DNA from: an uncultured Flavobacterium sp.
Lineage (GTDB): Bacteria > Bacteroidota > Bacteroidia > Flavobacteriales > Flavobacteriaceae
Assembly: GCA_943912855.1 (NCBI GenBank)
Contig: CALTVC010000010.1
Location: forward strand, 1-64,000
Reading direction: 5' to 3'
Length of the DNA stretch: 64,000 bases
Positions 18,752 to 27,382 of the stretch are shown in pieces; the stretch's first letter is position 1, and each line of letters begins with the position of its first letter. The position numbers and the translations under genes were made by a program. The notes under the pieces were generated by a model. It saw nothing but the letters and a program-made list of their open reading frames with translations. It was not told the origin of the DNA and made no database searches.

Positions 18752-18802
18752 ACGAGTGTAATTTACTTTAGTTTAATAATCTTCTTGCTTATTTTGATAT
18801 TA

Positions 18803-18810
18803 CAAATATA
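18803..18810 (-). promoter_or_regulatory. Putative -7 box of the DUF1573 gene
   Basis: The minus strand reads TATATTTG, an exact TAnnTTTG match, about 52 nt upstream of the ATG. A TTTG lies further upstream at a rather short spacing of 14 nt. Confidence 0.5.
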
Positions 18811-19042
18811 TTGCCATTATCGGGCAAATTTGTTAACCGATTTCAAAGTCTTGTTAATGACATGTTAACGGTTACTAATCAGATAGCACAAATATAAGGC
18901 ATAATACATTAACTAAAGGCATCTTAACAAATACTCTGCAGTAAATGCAATCTTTAACACTCCGGGGGCAGTGCTCTATGTTACTATATATTGTGTTTAA
19001 AAGTAAATTCAGCCAGATGATTTAAACCATTACAGTTTGTAC

Positions 19043-19798
19043 TTATTCTCCTGTCCTGAAGTTGTTCACATTGGTTTGGGTAAGACTTAACTCTTCAAAC
19101 ACAGCAGAAGACCCCGCTTTGTCTACCGGACACTGTGCACTTATGCCTACATAGAACAAAGCCGGGTAGTTGTTTTTATATAAACGTACCATTTGCCATT
19201 TCTTATTATCCAGAGAATAATAGCTGGCAACGGTTTTTGTATCTGAAGAAATTTTCATGTACACAAAAGGCTGCGTAACCACATCGTGGTTGTTATCGTC
19301 AGACGTTTGCTGTGTACGAACCGTAACAATACGGTGCCTGCCGTCTTCACTTTGCTCAAAGCAAAACTTCTGGTAAAGCGCATCGCTCGCATACAAAAAC
19401 AGTACACCCGCATTGTACATACCGTCTTTAGTAAAGCTTGGCGTTACTTTGCCTGTAAAGGTAAATGGCTTGGTATTATCTATTTGCGTAAGAAGTATGG
19501 GCGAAGATGTGTTAGACAGCTTACCATCAGGGTCAGAGAAATAATCTTTTTCACCTGCCACATTAAAAACAAGCTTATCGCCATCTTGGTGCACCAGGGT
19601 ATCTGCGCCATTAATGGCACTGGTAAAGTTAATACCTCCAAATTTCACATCACAGACTTTCCCTGCTACGGCAAGGGTATCTGTATTTTCGGTCGTGTTT
19701 GCTTTCTCTGCCGAAGTGTTATTTTCTTTCTTTTCTGAACACGAACTGAAAATTGCCAAACCGGTAATTAACGTGGCATATATAAAAGTTTTTTTCAT
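19043..19798 (-). CDS. DUF1349-type lipoprotein (concanavalin-like)
   Basis: This gene encodes a 251-aa lipoprotein. The lipobox is in LAIFSSCSEKK, with Cys at residue 20, followed by a Lys/Glu/Asn/Thr-rich linker. The mature domain follows the DUF1349 pattern: KDYFSDPDGKLSNTSSP, a YNAGVLFLYASDALYQKFCFE segment split by turns, and SYYSLDNKKWQMVR. Members adopt a concanavalin-like fold and may bind carbohydrate. The specific role is unknown. The gene is monocistronic. Confidence 0.85.
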   Translation of the reverse strand: MKKTFIYATLITGLAIFSSCSEKKENNTSAEKANTTENTDTLAVAGKVCDVKFGGINFTSAINGADTLVHQDGDKLVFNVAGEKDYFSDPDGKLSNTSSPILLTQIDNTKPFTFTGKVTPSFTKDGMYNAGVLFLYASDALYQKFCFEQSEDGRHRIVTVRTQQTSDDNNHDVVTQPFVYMKISSDTKTVASYYSLDNKKWQMVRLYKNNYPALFYVGISAQCPVDKAGSSAVFEELSLTQTNVNNFRTGE

Positions 19799-19837
19799 AA
19801 AAAGTATTTATAATTTTATAAAGTGATTCTAAGCTAC

Positions 19838-19868
19838 CAAAAATAGCAATGCACAGATACACCATCAA
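19838..19868 (-). promoter_or_regulatory. Promoter of the DUF1349 lipoprotein gene
   Basis: The minus strand has TATTTTTG at 19845-19838 preceded by TTG with a 20-nt spacer. This is a good match to the Bacteroidetes -33/-7 arrangement. Confidence 0.6.
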
Positions 19869-19900
19869 TACTGATTAATAACCATTTTACTCTTTACCTC

Positions 19901-20692
19901 ATGACATTGCCACCGGAACACGAACAACTTGTAGAAACATTGCTAATGCAGGATTTCGGTTCGTGCCATGACCAAACCGAGATACTGGAACGGTTCAGGA
20001 AATCGGTTCAGGAATTTGTGTTGTTAGATAACAGCATGGCCGTACTCTCTGATTTCAGGGCAAATAAAAGCTACATCCATTCGGGTGGGTTTGGACAGTT
20101 TTTTGGTATTGAAGGCACTGAGATGATTATAGATTCAGCCTTTGAGGAAGATATTTTTAAGTGCATCCACCCCGATGATTTGCGCTTGCGTCATTTGCTG
20201 GAATTACGCTATTTTGATTTGCAGAAATCAGTTCCGGCAAACGAAAGACACAGATACAGCACGCATTGTAAATTACGTGCGCAAAACCATTTGGGCAATT
20301 ACGTATACATAAGCCACAGAACGTTATATCCGGTAAGCCTGCCCGATGGTAGTATATGGCTGGCACTTTGCATCTATGCTCCCCTGCCCTACCAGCAACC
20401 CATTAAGGGCATAGACGGCAGTATTGTAGATACCGCCGGCAACATTATTGCTACTGAAACAACATCCGAAGCAAACGGTTTATCTTTAAGTCCACGCGAG
20501 GTGGAAGTCCTGGCACTCATAGCTGGTGGCAGGCTTAGTAAGCAAATAGCCGACCACCTCAGCATATCGGTTAATACGGTAAACAGGCACAGGCAAAACA
20601 TTCTCCAAAAACTGGAAGTAAATAACTTTGCAGAAGCAACCAATCTTGCCCTACGCACGGGGCTTATTAATGAAGTTAATCCCATCAAATAA
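19901..20692 (+). CDS. LuxR-type regulator with PAS-like N-terminus
   Basis: This gene encodes a 263-aa transcription regulator. The C-terminal LuxR helix-turn-helix (about residues 195-255) reads LSPREVEVLALIAGGRLSKQ and continues with SVNTVNRHRQNILQKL. The N-terminal 180 residues look like a PAS-type sensor, with FIHPDD-like CIHPDDLRLRHLLELRY and a following beta-rich half. It is not a response regulator because no receiver domain or phospho-Asp motif is present. The signal and targets are unknown. The M1 peptidase gene follows 55 nt after its stop codon. Confidence 0.88.
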   Translation: MTLPPEHEQLVETLLMQDFGSCHDQTEILERFRKSVQEFVLLDNSMAVLSDFRANKSYIHSGGFGQFFGIEGTEMIIDSAFEEDIFKCIHPDDLRLRHLLELRYFDLQKSVPANERHRYSTHCKLRAQNHLGNYVYISHRTLYPVSLPDGSIWLALCIYAPLPYQQPIKGIDGSIVDTAGNIIATETTSEANGLSLSPREVEVLALIAGGRLSKQIADHLSISVNTVNRHRQNILQKLEVNNFAEATNLALRTGLINEVNPIK

Positions 20693-20747
20693 ACAAATCC
20701 ACGCTTCAACAAATCCACCTTTTACAAACTTTCCCTATTTTTACCAC

Positions 20748-22649
20748 ATGAGAATACTATTAGCAACAGCATTACTGTCGGCCACCGGCCTTTTAGCGCA
20801 GCAGCACAACCCTAATCCGGGGTACTGGCAGCAGCACGTAGATTATAAGATGGATGTAAATATGGATGTGAAAACATTCAAATACACAGGGAAACAGCAA
20901 CTGGTGTATACCAATAATTCGCCCGATACGCTGCGTCGTGTGTTTTACCACCTGTACCCTAACGCGTTTCAGCCGGGCAGTGAAATGGATGCGCGCCTGC
21001 AAACCATAGCCGACCCTGACAAGCGTATGGTTAAGAGCTTTAAGAGCGGTACTAAAACCGTAAACGAAAGCCGAATTGCCACACTAAAACCGAATGAAAC
21101 AGGCTACCTGAACATTACAAACCTTAAGCAGGACGGTACTGTAGCCAAAATAAATACAGCAGGCACAGTGCTGGAGGTAGACCTGGCACAGCCACTACTG
21201 CCTGGCAAAAGCACTACGCTAAGCCTTGATTTTGAAGGACAGGTGCCGTTGCAAATCCGTCGTAGTGGGCGCAACAGTTCTGAGAATGTAGCCCTGAGCA
21301 TGACCCAGTGGTACCCTAAAATGGCGGAATACGACTTTGAAGGCTGGCATGCTGACCCTTACATAGGCCGTGAGTTCCATGGAGTGTGGGGTAATTTTGA
21401 TGTAAACATTACCATAGATAAAAGCTATACCATAGGTGGATCGGGCTATCTTGAGAATAAAAATGAAATAGGAAAAGGCTACCAGGATGAGGGCGTTACC
21501 GTTACGTATCCGAAAAAAGCCAAAAACCTTACCTGGCATTTTGTAGCACCAAACGTGCATGACTTTGCCTGGGGTGCAGATCCGGAATACGTTCACGATA
21601 AGCTGATTGGGGCTAATGGTGTAGAACTGCATTTCTTCTACAAAAACAATCCTGAATACATAGAAAACTGGAAAAAGATGCAGCCTAAAACTGCCGAACT
21701 TCTTGAGTTTTATAATAAAAATGTAGGGCAATATCCGTATAAGCAGTACAGCGTTGTACAAGGCGGTGACGGTGGTATGGAGTACGCCATGTGTACCCTG
21801 ATTACCGGAAACCGTAGCTATGGCAGCCTTGTAGGCGTTACCGCGCACGAGTTTGCCCACTCATGGTTTCAGCATATACTTGCAAGCAACGAAAGCAAGC
21901 ACGAGTGGATGGACGAAGGCTTTACCAGCTACATAAGCGACCTTGCCATGGAAACCGTACTTCCGGCTAAGGTTAAAGAAGGTGAAGAGCCTGAAAGTCC
22001 GTTTGCAGGTGCATATAAAAATTACTTCTACCTGGTAAGAACCGGTAAAGAACAACCGCTTACTACCCATGCCGACAGATACGATACGTCTACCGCATAC
22101 AGCATTGCGGCTTACAGCAAAGGCGAAATATTCCTGTCGCAACTGGGGTATGTAATTGGCGAAGCCAAACTAAACGAAACCCTGAAGCGCTATTATGCCG
22201 ACTATAAGTTTAGCCACCCTACGCCAAACGACATTAAGCGTACTGCCGAGCGTGTTTCGGGAGCGCAACTGGACTGGTATTTAACCGACTGGTGCCAAAC
22301 CACCAACACCATTGACTACGCGATTAAAGAGCTGGTAGATGAAGGTGCTACAACAAAAGTTATCCTGGAGCGCAAAGGCCGTATGCCTATGCCTATAGAC
22401 CTGATTGTGGTTTATGACGACAACACCCAGGAGAGTCTTTATGTACCGCTTCAAATGATGCATTACCAAAAAGACAATCCGTACCCTAACCTTAAGCGAA
22501 CCATCTTAAAAGACTGGGATTGGGGACATACCACCTACGAGTTTACATTGCCTAAACCAAAGGGAAGCATTAAAGTGCTTGCCATAGACCCGGCTGAACT
22601 TATGGCAGATGTAAACAAAGAAGACAACAGCTACATCCGTACAAAATAG
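20748..22649 (+). CDS. M1-family metallopeptidase (aminopeptidase N-like)
   Basis: This gene encodes a 633-aa secreted zinc peptidase. The ATG at 20748 gives a signal peptide (MRILLATALLSATGLLAQ). Upstream in-frame codons overlap the regulator gene and are not signal-like. The zinc site is VTAHEFAHSW with the third ligand Glu in KHEWMDEGFTSY 19 or so residues later. The exopeptidase GxMEN motif is replaced by GGMEYAM, as in many Bacteroidetes members of this subgroup. It probably trims peptides in the periplasm or at the surface. Confidence 0.93.
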   Translation: MRILLATALLSATGLLAQQHNPNPGYWQQHVDYKMDVNMDVKTFKYTGKQQLVYTNNSPDTLRRVFYHLYPNAFQPGSEMDARLQTIADPDKRMVKSFKSGTKTVNESRIATLKPNETGYLNITNLKQDGTVAKINTAGTVLEVDLAQPLLPGKSTTLSLDFEGQVPLQIRRSGRNSSENVALSMTQWYPKMAEYDFEGWHADPYIGREFHGVWGNFDVNITIDKSYTIGGSGYLENKNEIGKGYQDEGVTVTYPKKAKNLTWHFVAPNVHDFAWGADPEYVHDKLIGANGVELHFFYKNNPEYIENWKKMQPKTAELLEFYNKNVGQYPYKQYSVVQGGDGGMEYAMCTLITGNRSYGSLVGVTAHEFAHSWFQHILASNESKHEWMDEGFTSYISDLAMETVLPAKVKEGEEPESPFAGAYKNYFYLVRTGKEQPLTTHADRYDTSTAYSIAAYSKGEIFLSQLGYVIGEAKLNETLKRYYADYKFSHPTPNDIKRTAERVSGAQLDWYLTDWCQTTNTIDYAIKELVDEGATTKVILERKGRMPMPIDLIVVYDDNTQESLYVPLQMMHYQKDNPYPNLKRTILKDWDWGHTTYEFTLPKPKGSIKVLAIDPAELMADVNKEDNSYIRTK

Positions 22650-22676
22650 ATATTTGCCCAGCAAATATTTTAAACA

Positions 22677-22720
22677 AGAAGGGTGCTCCTAAAATCAGGA
22701 GCACCCTTCTGTTATTTATT
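22677..22720. terminator. Terminator after the M1 peptidase gene
   Basis: A 14-bp perfect stem (AGAAGGGTGCTCCT / AGGAGCACCCTTCT, 22677-22690 and 22697-22710) is followed by a broken T-run. The sulfurtransferase gene converges from the other side, so it may serve both. Confidence 0.85.
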
Positions 22721-22781
22721 TCGTTCCTGAAAGATGTAAGTGAAAATACACAGAAAATTTGACAAGCAACTTAGGATTTAT

Positions 22782-23615
22782 TTAATGATTACGGCACCAC
22801 TCGCTCCACGAACCTACATAGAGTGAAGGTATTATAAACCCCGATTGCGCCATAGCAAGTATTGTATGACAAGCGGTAACTCCCGATCCGCAATGCACTA
22901 TGATCTTTTCGGAAGTAAACTTACTCAACACCGATTCATATAATTTACCCAGTTCATCCGGGTTCAAAAATTCGCCCTTACTGTCAAGGTGATTTTTAAA
23001 CGGCAGATTTATAGCGTTAGGTATATGATCTGCTACCGGGTCGAGAGGTTCAGTAAGTCCGAGATAACGCTCATTGTCGCGTACGTCTATGATCAGATAG
23101 TTGTCATCTGTTGAAGCCTGTTCCACTTCGGTCATCGTTTTTAAAGGCAATTGCCAATCTTTAACAGGATAAAGACTTACCTTTTCTGGTACAGTAGTTA
23201 CGTTAGTCATGGTAATCCCCGCTGCTTTTGCCGATTGTAATCCGCCATTTAAAACATGGACTTTATCGTGTCCGGCAGCTCTAAGCATCCACCAGAAACG
23301 GGCTGCGGCATTACTGCCTTGTTTATCGTCATACACAACTACATGGCTTGTAGGGCCTATGCCCAAAGAGCCCAAGACCTTTGCAAATTTTTCCGGGTTG
23401 GGCAGTGGATGCCGACCTCCGTTAGTAGCATCTTCCGGAATTTCTGCTAAATCTGTGTTCAGGTCAACATACAGAGCTCCTAAAACATGTTCGTTTTTAT
23501 AACGTTCTCTTGTAGCATCTCCCGAACCTGCATCAATGATAATGGGGCTTTCTACCTGAAGCAGTTGCTGAAATTCGCCTGCGGTTATTATGGGTTTTAA
23601 GGTTACTTTCATCAT
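22782..23615 (-). CDS. Thiosulfate/3-mercaptopyruvate sulfurtransferase
   Basis: This gene encodes a 277-aa protein with two rhodanese domains (about 1-135 and 150-277). The active-site loop of the second domain is HCGSGVTACHT (Cys about 243). A CGSGVT loop is typical of 3-mercaptopyruvate sulfurtransferases, whereas thiosulfate-preferring enzymes have CRKGVT. The first domain lacks a catalytic Cys, as expected. Two ATG codons in a row start the gene. The start directly follows the T-run of a terminator hairpin (see 23616-23641), which is unusual. Confidence 0.92.
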   Translation of the reverse strand: MMKVTLKPIITAGEFQQLLQVESPIIIDAGSGDATRERYKNEHVLGALYVDLNTDLAEIPEDATNGGRHPLPNPEKFAKVLGSLGIGPTSHVVVYDDKQGSNAAARFWWMLRAAGHDKVHVLNGGLQSAKAAGITMTNVTTVPEKVSLYPVKDWQLPLKTMTEVEQASTDDNYLIIDVRDNERYLGLTEPLDPVADHIPNAINLPFKNHLDSKGEFLNPDELGKLYESVLSKFTSEKIIVHCGSGVTACHTILAMAQSGFIIPSLYVGSWSEWCRNH

Positions 23616-23641
23616 AAAAAAAATCCCCTCGGTTGAGGGGA
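23616..23641 (-). terminator. Terminator of ctpA-like gene, abutting the next start codon
   Basis: The minus strand forms TCCCCTC-AACC-GAGGGGA followed by T8 (23623-23616). It lies 11 nt past the protease stop codon. The next base is the A of the sulfurtransferase ATG, so any transcript that reads through has a terminator hairpin directly against the start codon. Confidence 0.88.
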
Positions 23642-23652
23642 CTATGTTAAAA

Positions 23653-25296
23653 TTACTTTTTCAAAAGCTTGTTGTATTCAGTAGTATTGGCAAGCAAAAC
23701 CGTAGCTTTTTTAATTTCAGAATTGCTGGTGGTATAGTATTTATACAACCCTTCTTTATACTGATAACGCTTTATAAGCTCATCGGTAATCAGTTGCTTG
23801 ATTTCGTCTTTATGGGCAGCCAGCTCCTTATCTTCGCTCTTTTGTATTGCCGATAGTAACGCCGCATATTCAGCTTTAATGCTTTCATCTACTTTTTCCT
23901 TTTTAGCAGTAACCAAAAGTTCTTTCACCGCCTTTTCGGTTTCAGTATCAAACTCAAATTTCTCTTTTTTCAGGAAGGCTTTAAACGCATCAAAATCGGC
24001 ATCGGTTATAGATGGTATTTTAGTGCCAAGGCCCGGGTTTTTGTAGTAGTACTGCGTAGCAAAATCAAACACACCATCTTTGCGTAGCAGGGCATCGGCT
24101 ATGGCGCTCTGTTTGCTTTCGGCAAGTTCCACATCGGGCTGAATGCCACCGCCATCCTGTACGCTACGCCCATTACGGGTTTTAAAAGTATTGTAGTTTT
24201 TGGCATCTACCCGAATCGCCTTGCCATCGGCATCTTTATGGGTGTAATCAAGTGCCTGTATGCATCGGCCCGAAGGCGTGTAATAGCGCGAAATGGTAAC
24301 CTTAACCTGCGTACCGTAGGTAAGATCTAGCGGACGTTGTACCAGCCCTTTACCAAAGCTTCGGCTGCCCACTACCACGGCACGGTCTAAATCCTGCAAC
24401 GCACCCGAAACAATTTCAGATGCCGAAGCACTCTTGCTGTCTACCAGCACAGCCACCGGGATATCTAAATCTACCGGAGGAGTACGTGTTTTGTAAGTGT
24501 TATTGTACTTTTCGTTCTTGCTTTTTGTGGTAACAATCACTTCGCCTTCTTTTACAAACAGGCTGCAAATGTTTACGGCTTCGTTTAGTAAACCACCCGG
24601 ATTACCACGCAAATCCAGGATAATTTTTGTAGCCCCCTGCCCTTTCAGGTCAAGTAATGCCGACTTTGTTTCACTGCTGGCTTTTGCATTAAACTGAGAA
24701 AGCACTATATAGCCCGTGGTTTTATCTACCATGGCAAAATAAGGTACCGCCTTAACATCTACCTCACTAAGGGTAAGGTCTGTGCTATAGGTTTTGCCCT
24801 GGCGAAGGTATTTCAGGTTTATCTTGGTGTTTTTACTTCCTTTAAGGAGCTCGCTCGCGTCTTCTTTAAAGTCGGCAAGCTTTATGTCTCCTATCTGGAT
24901 AATCTCATCACCCGCCTTTAAACCCGCTTTATCTGCCGGATAATCCTTGTACGGCTCCTGTACTATCAGTTTACCCTCCTTACGGCTTATCATGGCTCCT
25001 ATGCCCGTATATTCGCCCGTATTGTTTATCTTGAACTTAGCCACATCGGCCTCGTTAAAATAATTGGTATAGGGGTCCAGGTCGGCAAGCATGCTTTTTA
25101 TGGCTTTATCCATAAGCTCCCCCGGATTGGTTTCATCCACATAGTTGGTATTAACCGTTTTATACAGGGTGGTAAATATTTCTATCTGCTTGGCTATCTC
25201 AAAAAAATCATCGCGGTAGGTAAAGCCCGCCCCGGTAAACAACAGCCCCGCCGCTACAGCCGGAACTACGTATTTCTTTTTAAATCTCTTAAACAT
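23653..25296 (-). CDS. S41-family C-terminal processing peptidase (CtpA-like)
   Basis: This gene encodes a 547-aa protease anchored by an N-terminal hydrophobic segment (about 9-25). A PDZ domain follows (about 90-170, with GIGAMIS and AGLKAGDEIIQIGD). In the S41 catalytic domain the serine is in DSKSASASEIVSGAL (about residue 290) and the lysine of the Ser-Lys dyad in SFGKGLVQRP, 25 or so residues later. The C-terminal helical extension is rich in Lys and Glu. Such proteases process or degrade periplasmic proteins. It overlaps the DUF4349 gene by 8 bp, so the two are coupled. Confidence 0.95.
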   Translation of the reverse strand: MFKRFKKKYVVPAVAAGLLFTGAGFTYRDDFFEIAKQIEIFTTLYKTVNTNYVDETNPGELMDKAIKSMLADLDPYTNYFNEADVAKFKINNTGEYTGIGAMISRKEGKLIVQEPYKDYPADKAGLKAGDEIIQIGDIKLADFKEDASELLKGSKNTKINLKYLRQGKTYSTDLTLSEVDVKAVPYFAMVDKTTGYIVLSQFNAKASSETKSALLDLKGQGATKIILDLRGNPGGLLNEAVNICSLFVKEGEVIVTTKSKNEKYNNTYKTRTPPVDLDIPVAVLVDSKSASASEIVSGALQDLDRAVVVGSRSFGKGLVQRPLDLTYGTQVKVTISRYYTPSGRCIQALDYTHKDADGKAIRVDAKNYNTFKTRNGRSVQDGGGIQPDVELAESKQSAIADALLRKDGVFDFATQYYYKNPGLGTKIPSITDADFDAFKAFLKKEKFEFDTETEKAVKELLVTAKKEKVDESIKAEYAALLSAIQKSEDKELAAHKDEIKQLITDELIKRYQYKEGLYKYYTTSNSEIKKATVLLANTTEYNKLLKK

Positions 25297-26131
25297 TTTG
25301 TTTCCTTTTTCTTGTCATTCGTTTATACAGAATGTATGCTACCACGAATATAACGATTAACGGCCAAATATTAAGCAGTACCAGAAAGAAACCCGTGAGC
25401 CCATTAAAACCAGATTTTAAGGATGCCCAGGCTTTACTCGCATATGATTCAGTTACGCCACCATTGGTTTCGGTAACCTTATAAAAAGCTATAGTAACGG
25501 TACTCATGGATACGCGACTACGAATGTAGCGTAGTTTACCCTCGGCAGCATCAATTTCCTGGCGGATAGCTGAGATTTGTTGCTCTATACTAAGCATATC
25601 TTCTACCTTTGTGGCTTTACGAAGCATATCATAGTAGCGCTCTTCCAACACTTTTTTAGCCTTCATCCGGGCTTCTACGTCTATGTATTCTTCGGTAACG
25701 TCATCTGCCGAAATATCCCTTTTGTCAAAATAAGAAATCCCTTTACTGATGTCTGCAACAAAAGCTTCAAAATTTTCTGATGGCAAACGCACGGTCATAG
25801 TGCGCCTTAGTTCGTTATATTCCTTTGCCTGCGTATCATTTTGTAATAATCCCCGATATTTTTTTATGGCTATGCTTATGGTAGTTGCAGTAGTGTCAAG
25901 GCTTTTAGTTTCAAAACGCAAGTCGGCGTTTTTAATAATTTTCTGTTCCTGCTGAACAGCTGTTTCTGAGCTTTTATCTACCGATACATTCTTAGCCGGA
26001 GAAGCATCCGTAGCTGCATTTACAGTTTCAGACTGGGCTTCGTAAGCTATATCGGCATTTTCGTTATTTTCTGATTTCTTACAGCCTATAACAGCCAGTG
26101 CCACAAGCAGTGTGCATACTATTCTTTTCAT
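25289..26131 (-). CDS. DUF4349 lipoprotein with coiled coil and C-terminal TM
   Basis: This gene encodes a 280-aa lipoprotein (ALAVIGCKK lipobox, Cys at 17). A low-complexity linker is followed by the DUF4349 core: IIKNADLRFET, MTVRLPSENFEAFV, and a coiled-coil EEYIDVEARMKAKKVLEERY through SIEQQISAIRQEI. One transmembrane helix (about 245-268) and a basic tail (RMTRKRKQ) end the protein. It sits between rnpA and the CtpA-like protease and overlaps the latter. Function is unknown. A membrane-associated sensor or scaffold is possible. Confidence 0.9.
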   Translation of the reverse strand: MKRIVCTLLVALAVIGCKKSENNENADIAYEAQSETVNAATDASPAKNVSVDKSSETAVQQEQKIIKNADLRFETKSLDTTATTISIAIKKYRGLLQNDTQAKEYNELRRTMTVRLPSENFEAFVADISKGISYFDKRDISADDVTEEYIDVEARMKAKKVLEERYYDMLRKATKVEDMLSIEQQISAIRQEIDAAEGKLRYIRSRVSMSTVTIAFYKVTETNGGVTESYASKAWASLKSGFNGLTGFFLVLLNIWPLIVIFVVAYILYKRMTRKRKQNV

Positions 26132-26183
26132 TATGGTTGGTATATTTTAGCTGTAAAACGCTAAAGAGTAAAGCATTATTATG

Positions 26184-26582
26184 CTATTCTGTTTTATTTA
26201 CAAAACCTTCCTTTACCAGAAACTTTTCAAACAGTTGCACGGTCTTTTCCATGATTTCGGTATGGGTAAGGCGGTCTTTGGTTTGATAAAAGAACATAAT
26301 GGCGTAAGGCTTATCTACCGTATCCAATAACAAATGCTTGTTAAGGCGGTAGGCTTCGCGAAGGTGGCGCTTAAACAGGTTACGGTCGTGCGCGCGCTTA
26401 AAGTGCTTTTTAGATACCGAAACACCTACTTGCGTTACAATGCCTTCTCCCGGTTCTAAAGGTTTGTAGACCAAACGCAACGGGTATTTACTTACCGACC
26501 GGGCATCGACAAAAAGCGCGCTGATGAGCGTGTGGCTTTTTAGTTTTTCGGCCTTGCCGTACGTATAGCGTTTGGTTTCCAT
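26184..26582 (-). CDS. rnpA: Ribonuclease P protein component
   Basis: This gene encodes a 132-aa basic protein from the ATG at 26582. The start METKRYTYGKAEKLKS aligns with the usual RnpA N-terminus. A 19-residue in-frame upstream extension (to 26639) is possible but unlike the family. The RNR motif appears as RAHDRNLFKRHLREAYR (about 70-86), preceded by VGVSVSKKHFKRA. RnpA binds RNase P RNA and helps mature tRNA 5' ends. Confidence 0.94.
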   Translation of the reverse strand: METKRYTYGKAEKLKSHTLISALFVDARSVSKYPLRLVYKPLEPGEGIVTQVGVSVSKKHFKRAHDRNLFKRHLREAYRLNKHLLLDTVDKPYAIMFFYQTKDRLTHTEIMEKTVQLFEKFLVKEGFVNKTE

Positions 26583-26700
26583 GCGGGTGCAAAGGTAGGT
26601 TTTTTTGTCTTGAAACAAATCAGTGGGTCTATAGTTCATTGCTTTGTGCTAAACATCGTTAATGTTCATCACTATCATTATCTTTATAAAAATTTGATTA

Positions 26701-27327
26701 ATGAAACATGTATTTAGTAGAAATGATGACTATAAGAAAATAGCATTTCTCAATTGGCGAATTTCAACAGATGATCATATAATTAATCTTTTAAATATTG
26801 CAGATGGTTTTTTAAGGTCGGCAGGTGAATTATCAAATGTATGCTTAAAAGATAATTCGGATAAAAAAGCTGACATTATAATTTTTCCGATATTATTCAA
26901 TTTAAATCATGGAATAGAATTGTATCTTAAATCACTGAATTGGACATTAAATAAGTTATTAGGCTACAACCGCGATATTGAGGGCAATCATAATATTTTA
27001 CAACTTTATAATATGATATACTCCAAGTTCAAAAAATATCAAGGTAATATCAAGTGCAGGGATTTCTTATTAGCAACTAAGGAATTAAAGGTTTATATCG
27101 ATGAACTTTATGAAAAAATTGGAGCAACCGAGTTGAATGATAAAATGGATTTTTCAAGATATTCTTTTAAGAAAGGTAAAAATTCTGAAAATCATTTCTA
27201 TGCACAGACATCTGAAAATATTGAAATTGATCTTGAGAATTTATTGGAGATTATAAATTGTATAAAAGATAAACTTGATTCAATATGCAAATTAATGTAT
27301 CATCAAGAGCTAAATAACGATTACTAA
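26701..27327 (+). CDS. Orphan AT-rich gene, HEPN-like helical protein
   Basis: This gene encodes a 208-aa, mostly helical, cytoplasmic protein. The segment FPILFNLNHGIELYLKS (about 62-78) followed by NRDIEGNHNILQLY resembles the helix pairs of HEPN-type proteins. The second piece carries an R-x5-H spacing like the HEPN ribonuclease motif. This is suggestive only. The gene is clearly more AT-rich than its neighbours and uses many AAT/ATA/TTA codons, which suggests recent acquisition. It sits alone between rnpA and sufD, opposite in strand to both. No partner MNT-type nucleotidyltransferase gene is present. Confidence 0.75.
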   Translation: MKHVFSRNDDYKKIAFLNWRISTDDHIINLLNIADGFLRSAGELSNVCLKDNSDKKADIIIFPILFNLNHGIELYLKSLNWTLNKLLGYNRDIEGNHNILQLYNMIYSKFKKYQGNIKCRDFLLATKELKVYIDELYEKIGATELNDKMDFSRYSFKKGKNSENHFYAQTSENIEIDLENLLEIINCIKDKLDSICKLMYHQELNNDY

Positions 27328-27330
27328 AAT

Positions 27331-27354
27331 AAAAAAACTGCCCCGAGAGGCAGT
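27331..27354 (-). terminator. Terminator of the sufABCD operon
   Basis: The minus strand forms ACTGCC-TCTCGG-GGCAGT followed by a T7 run, 29 nt past the sufD stop codon. Confidence 0.85.
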
Positions 27355-27382
27355 CTTCAACTATTTAAAACGGATAAAATTC

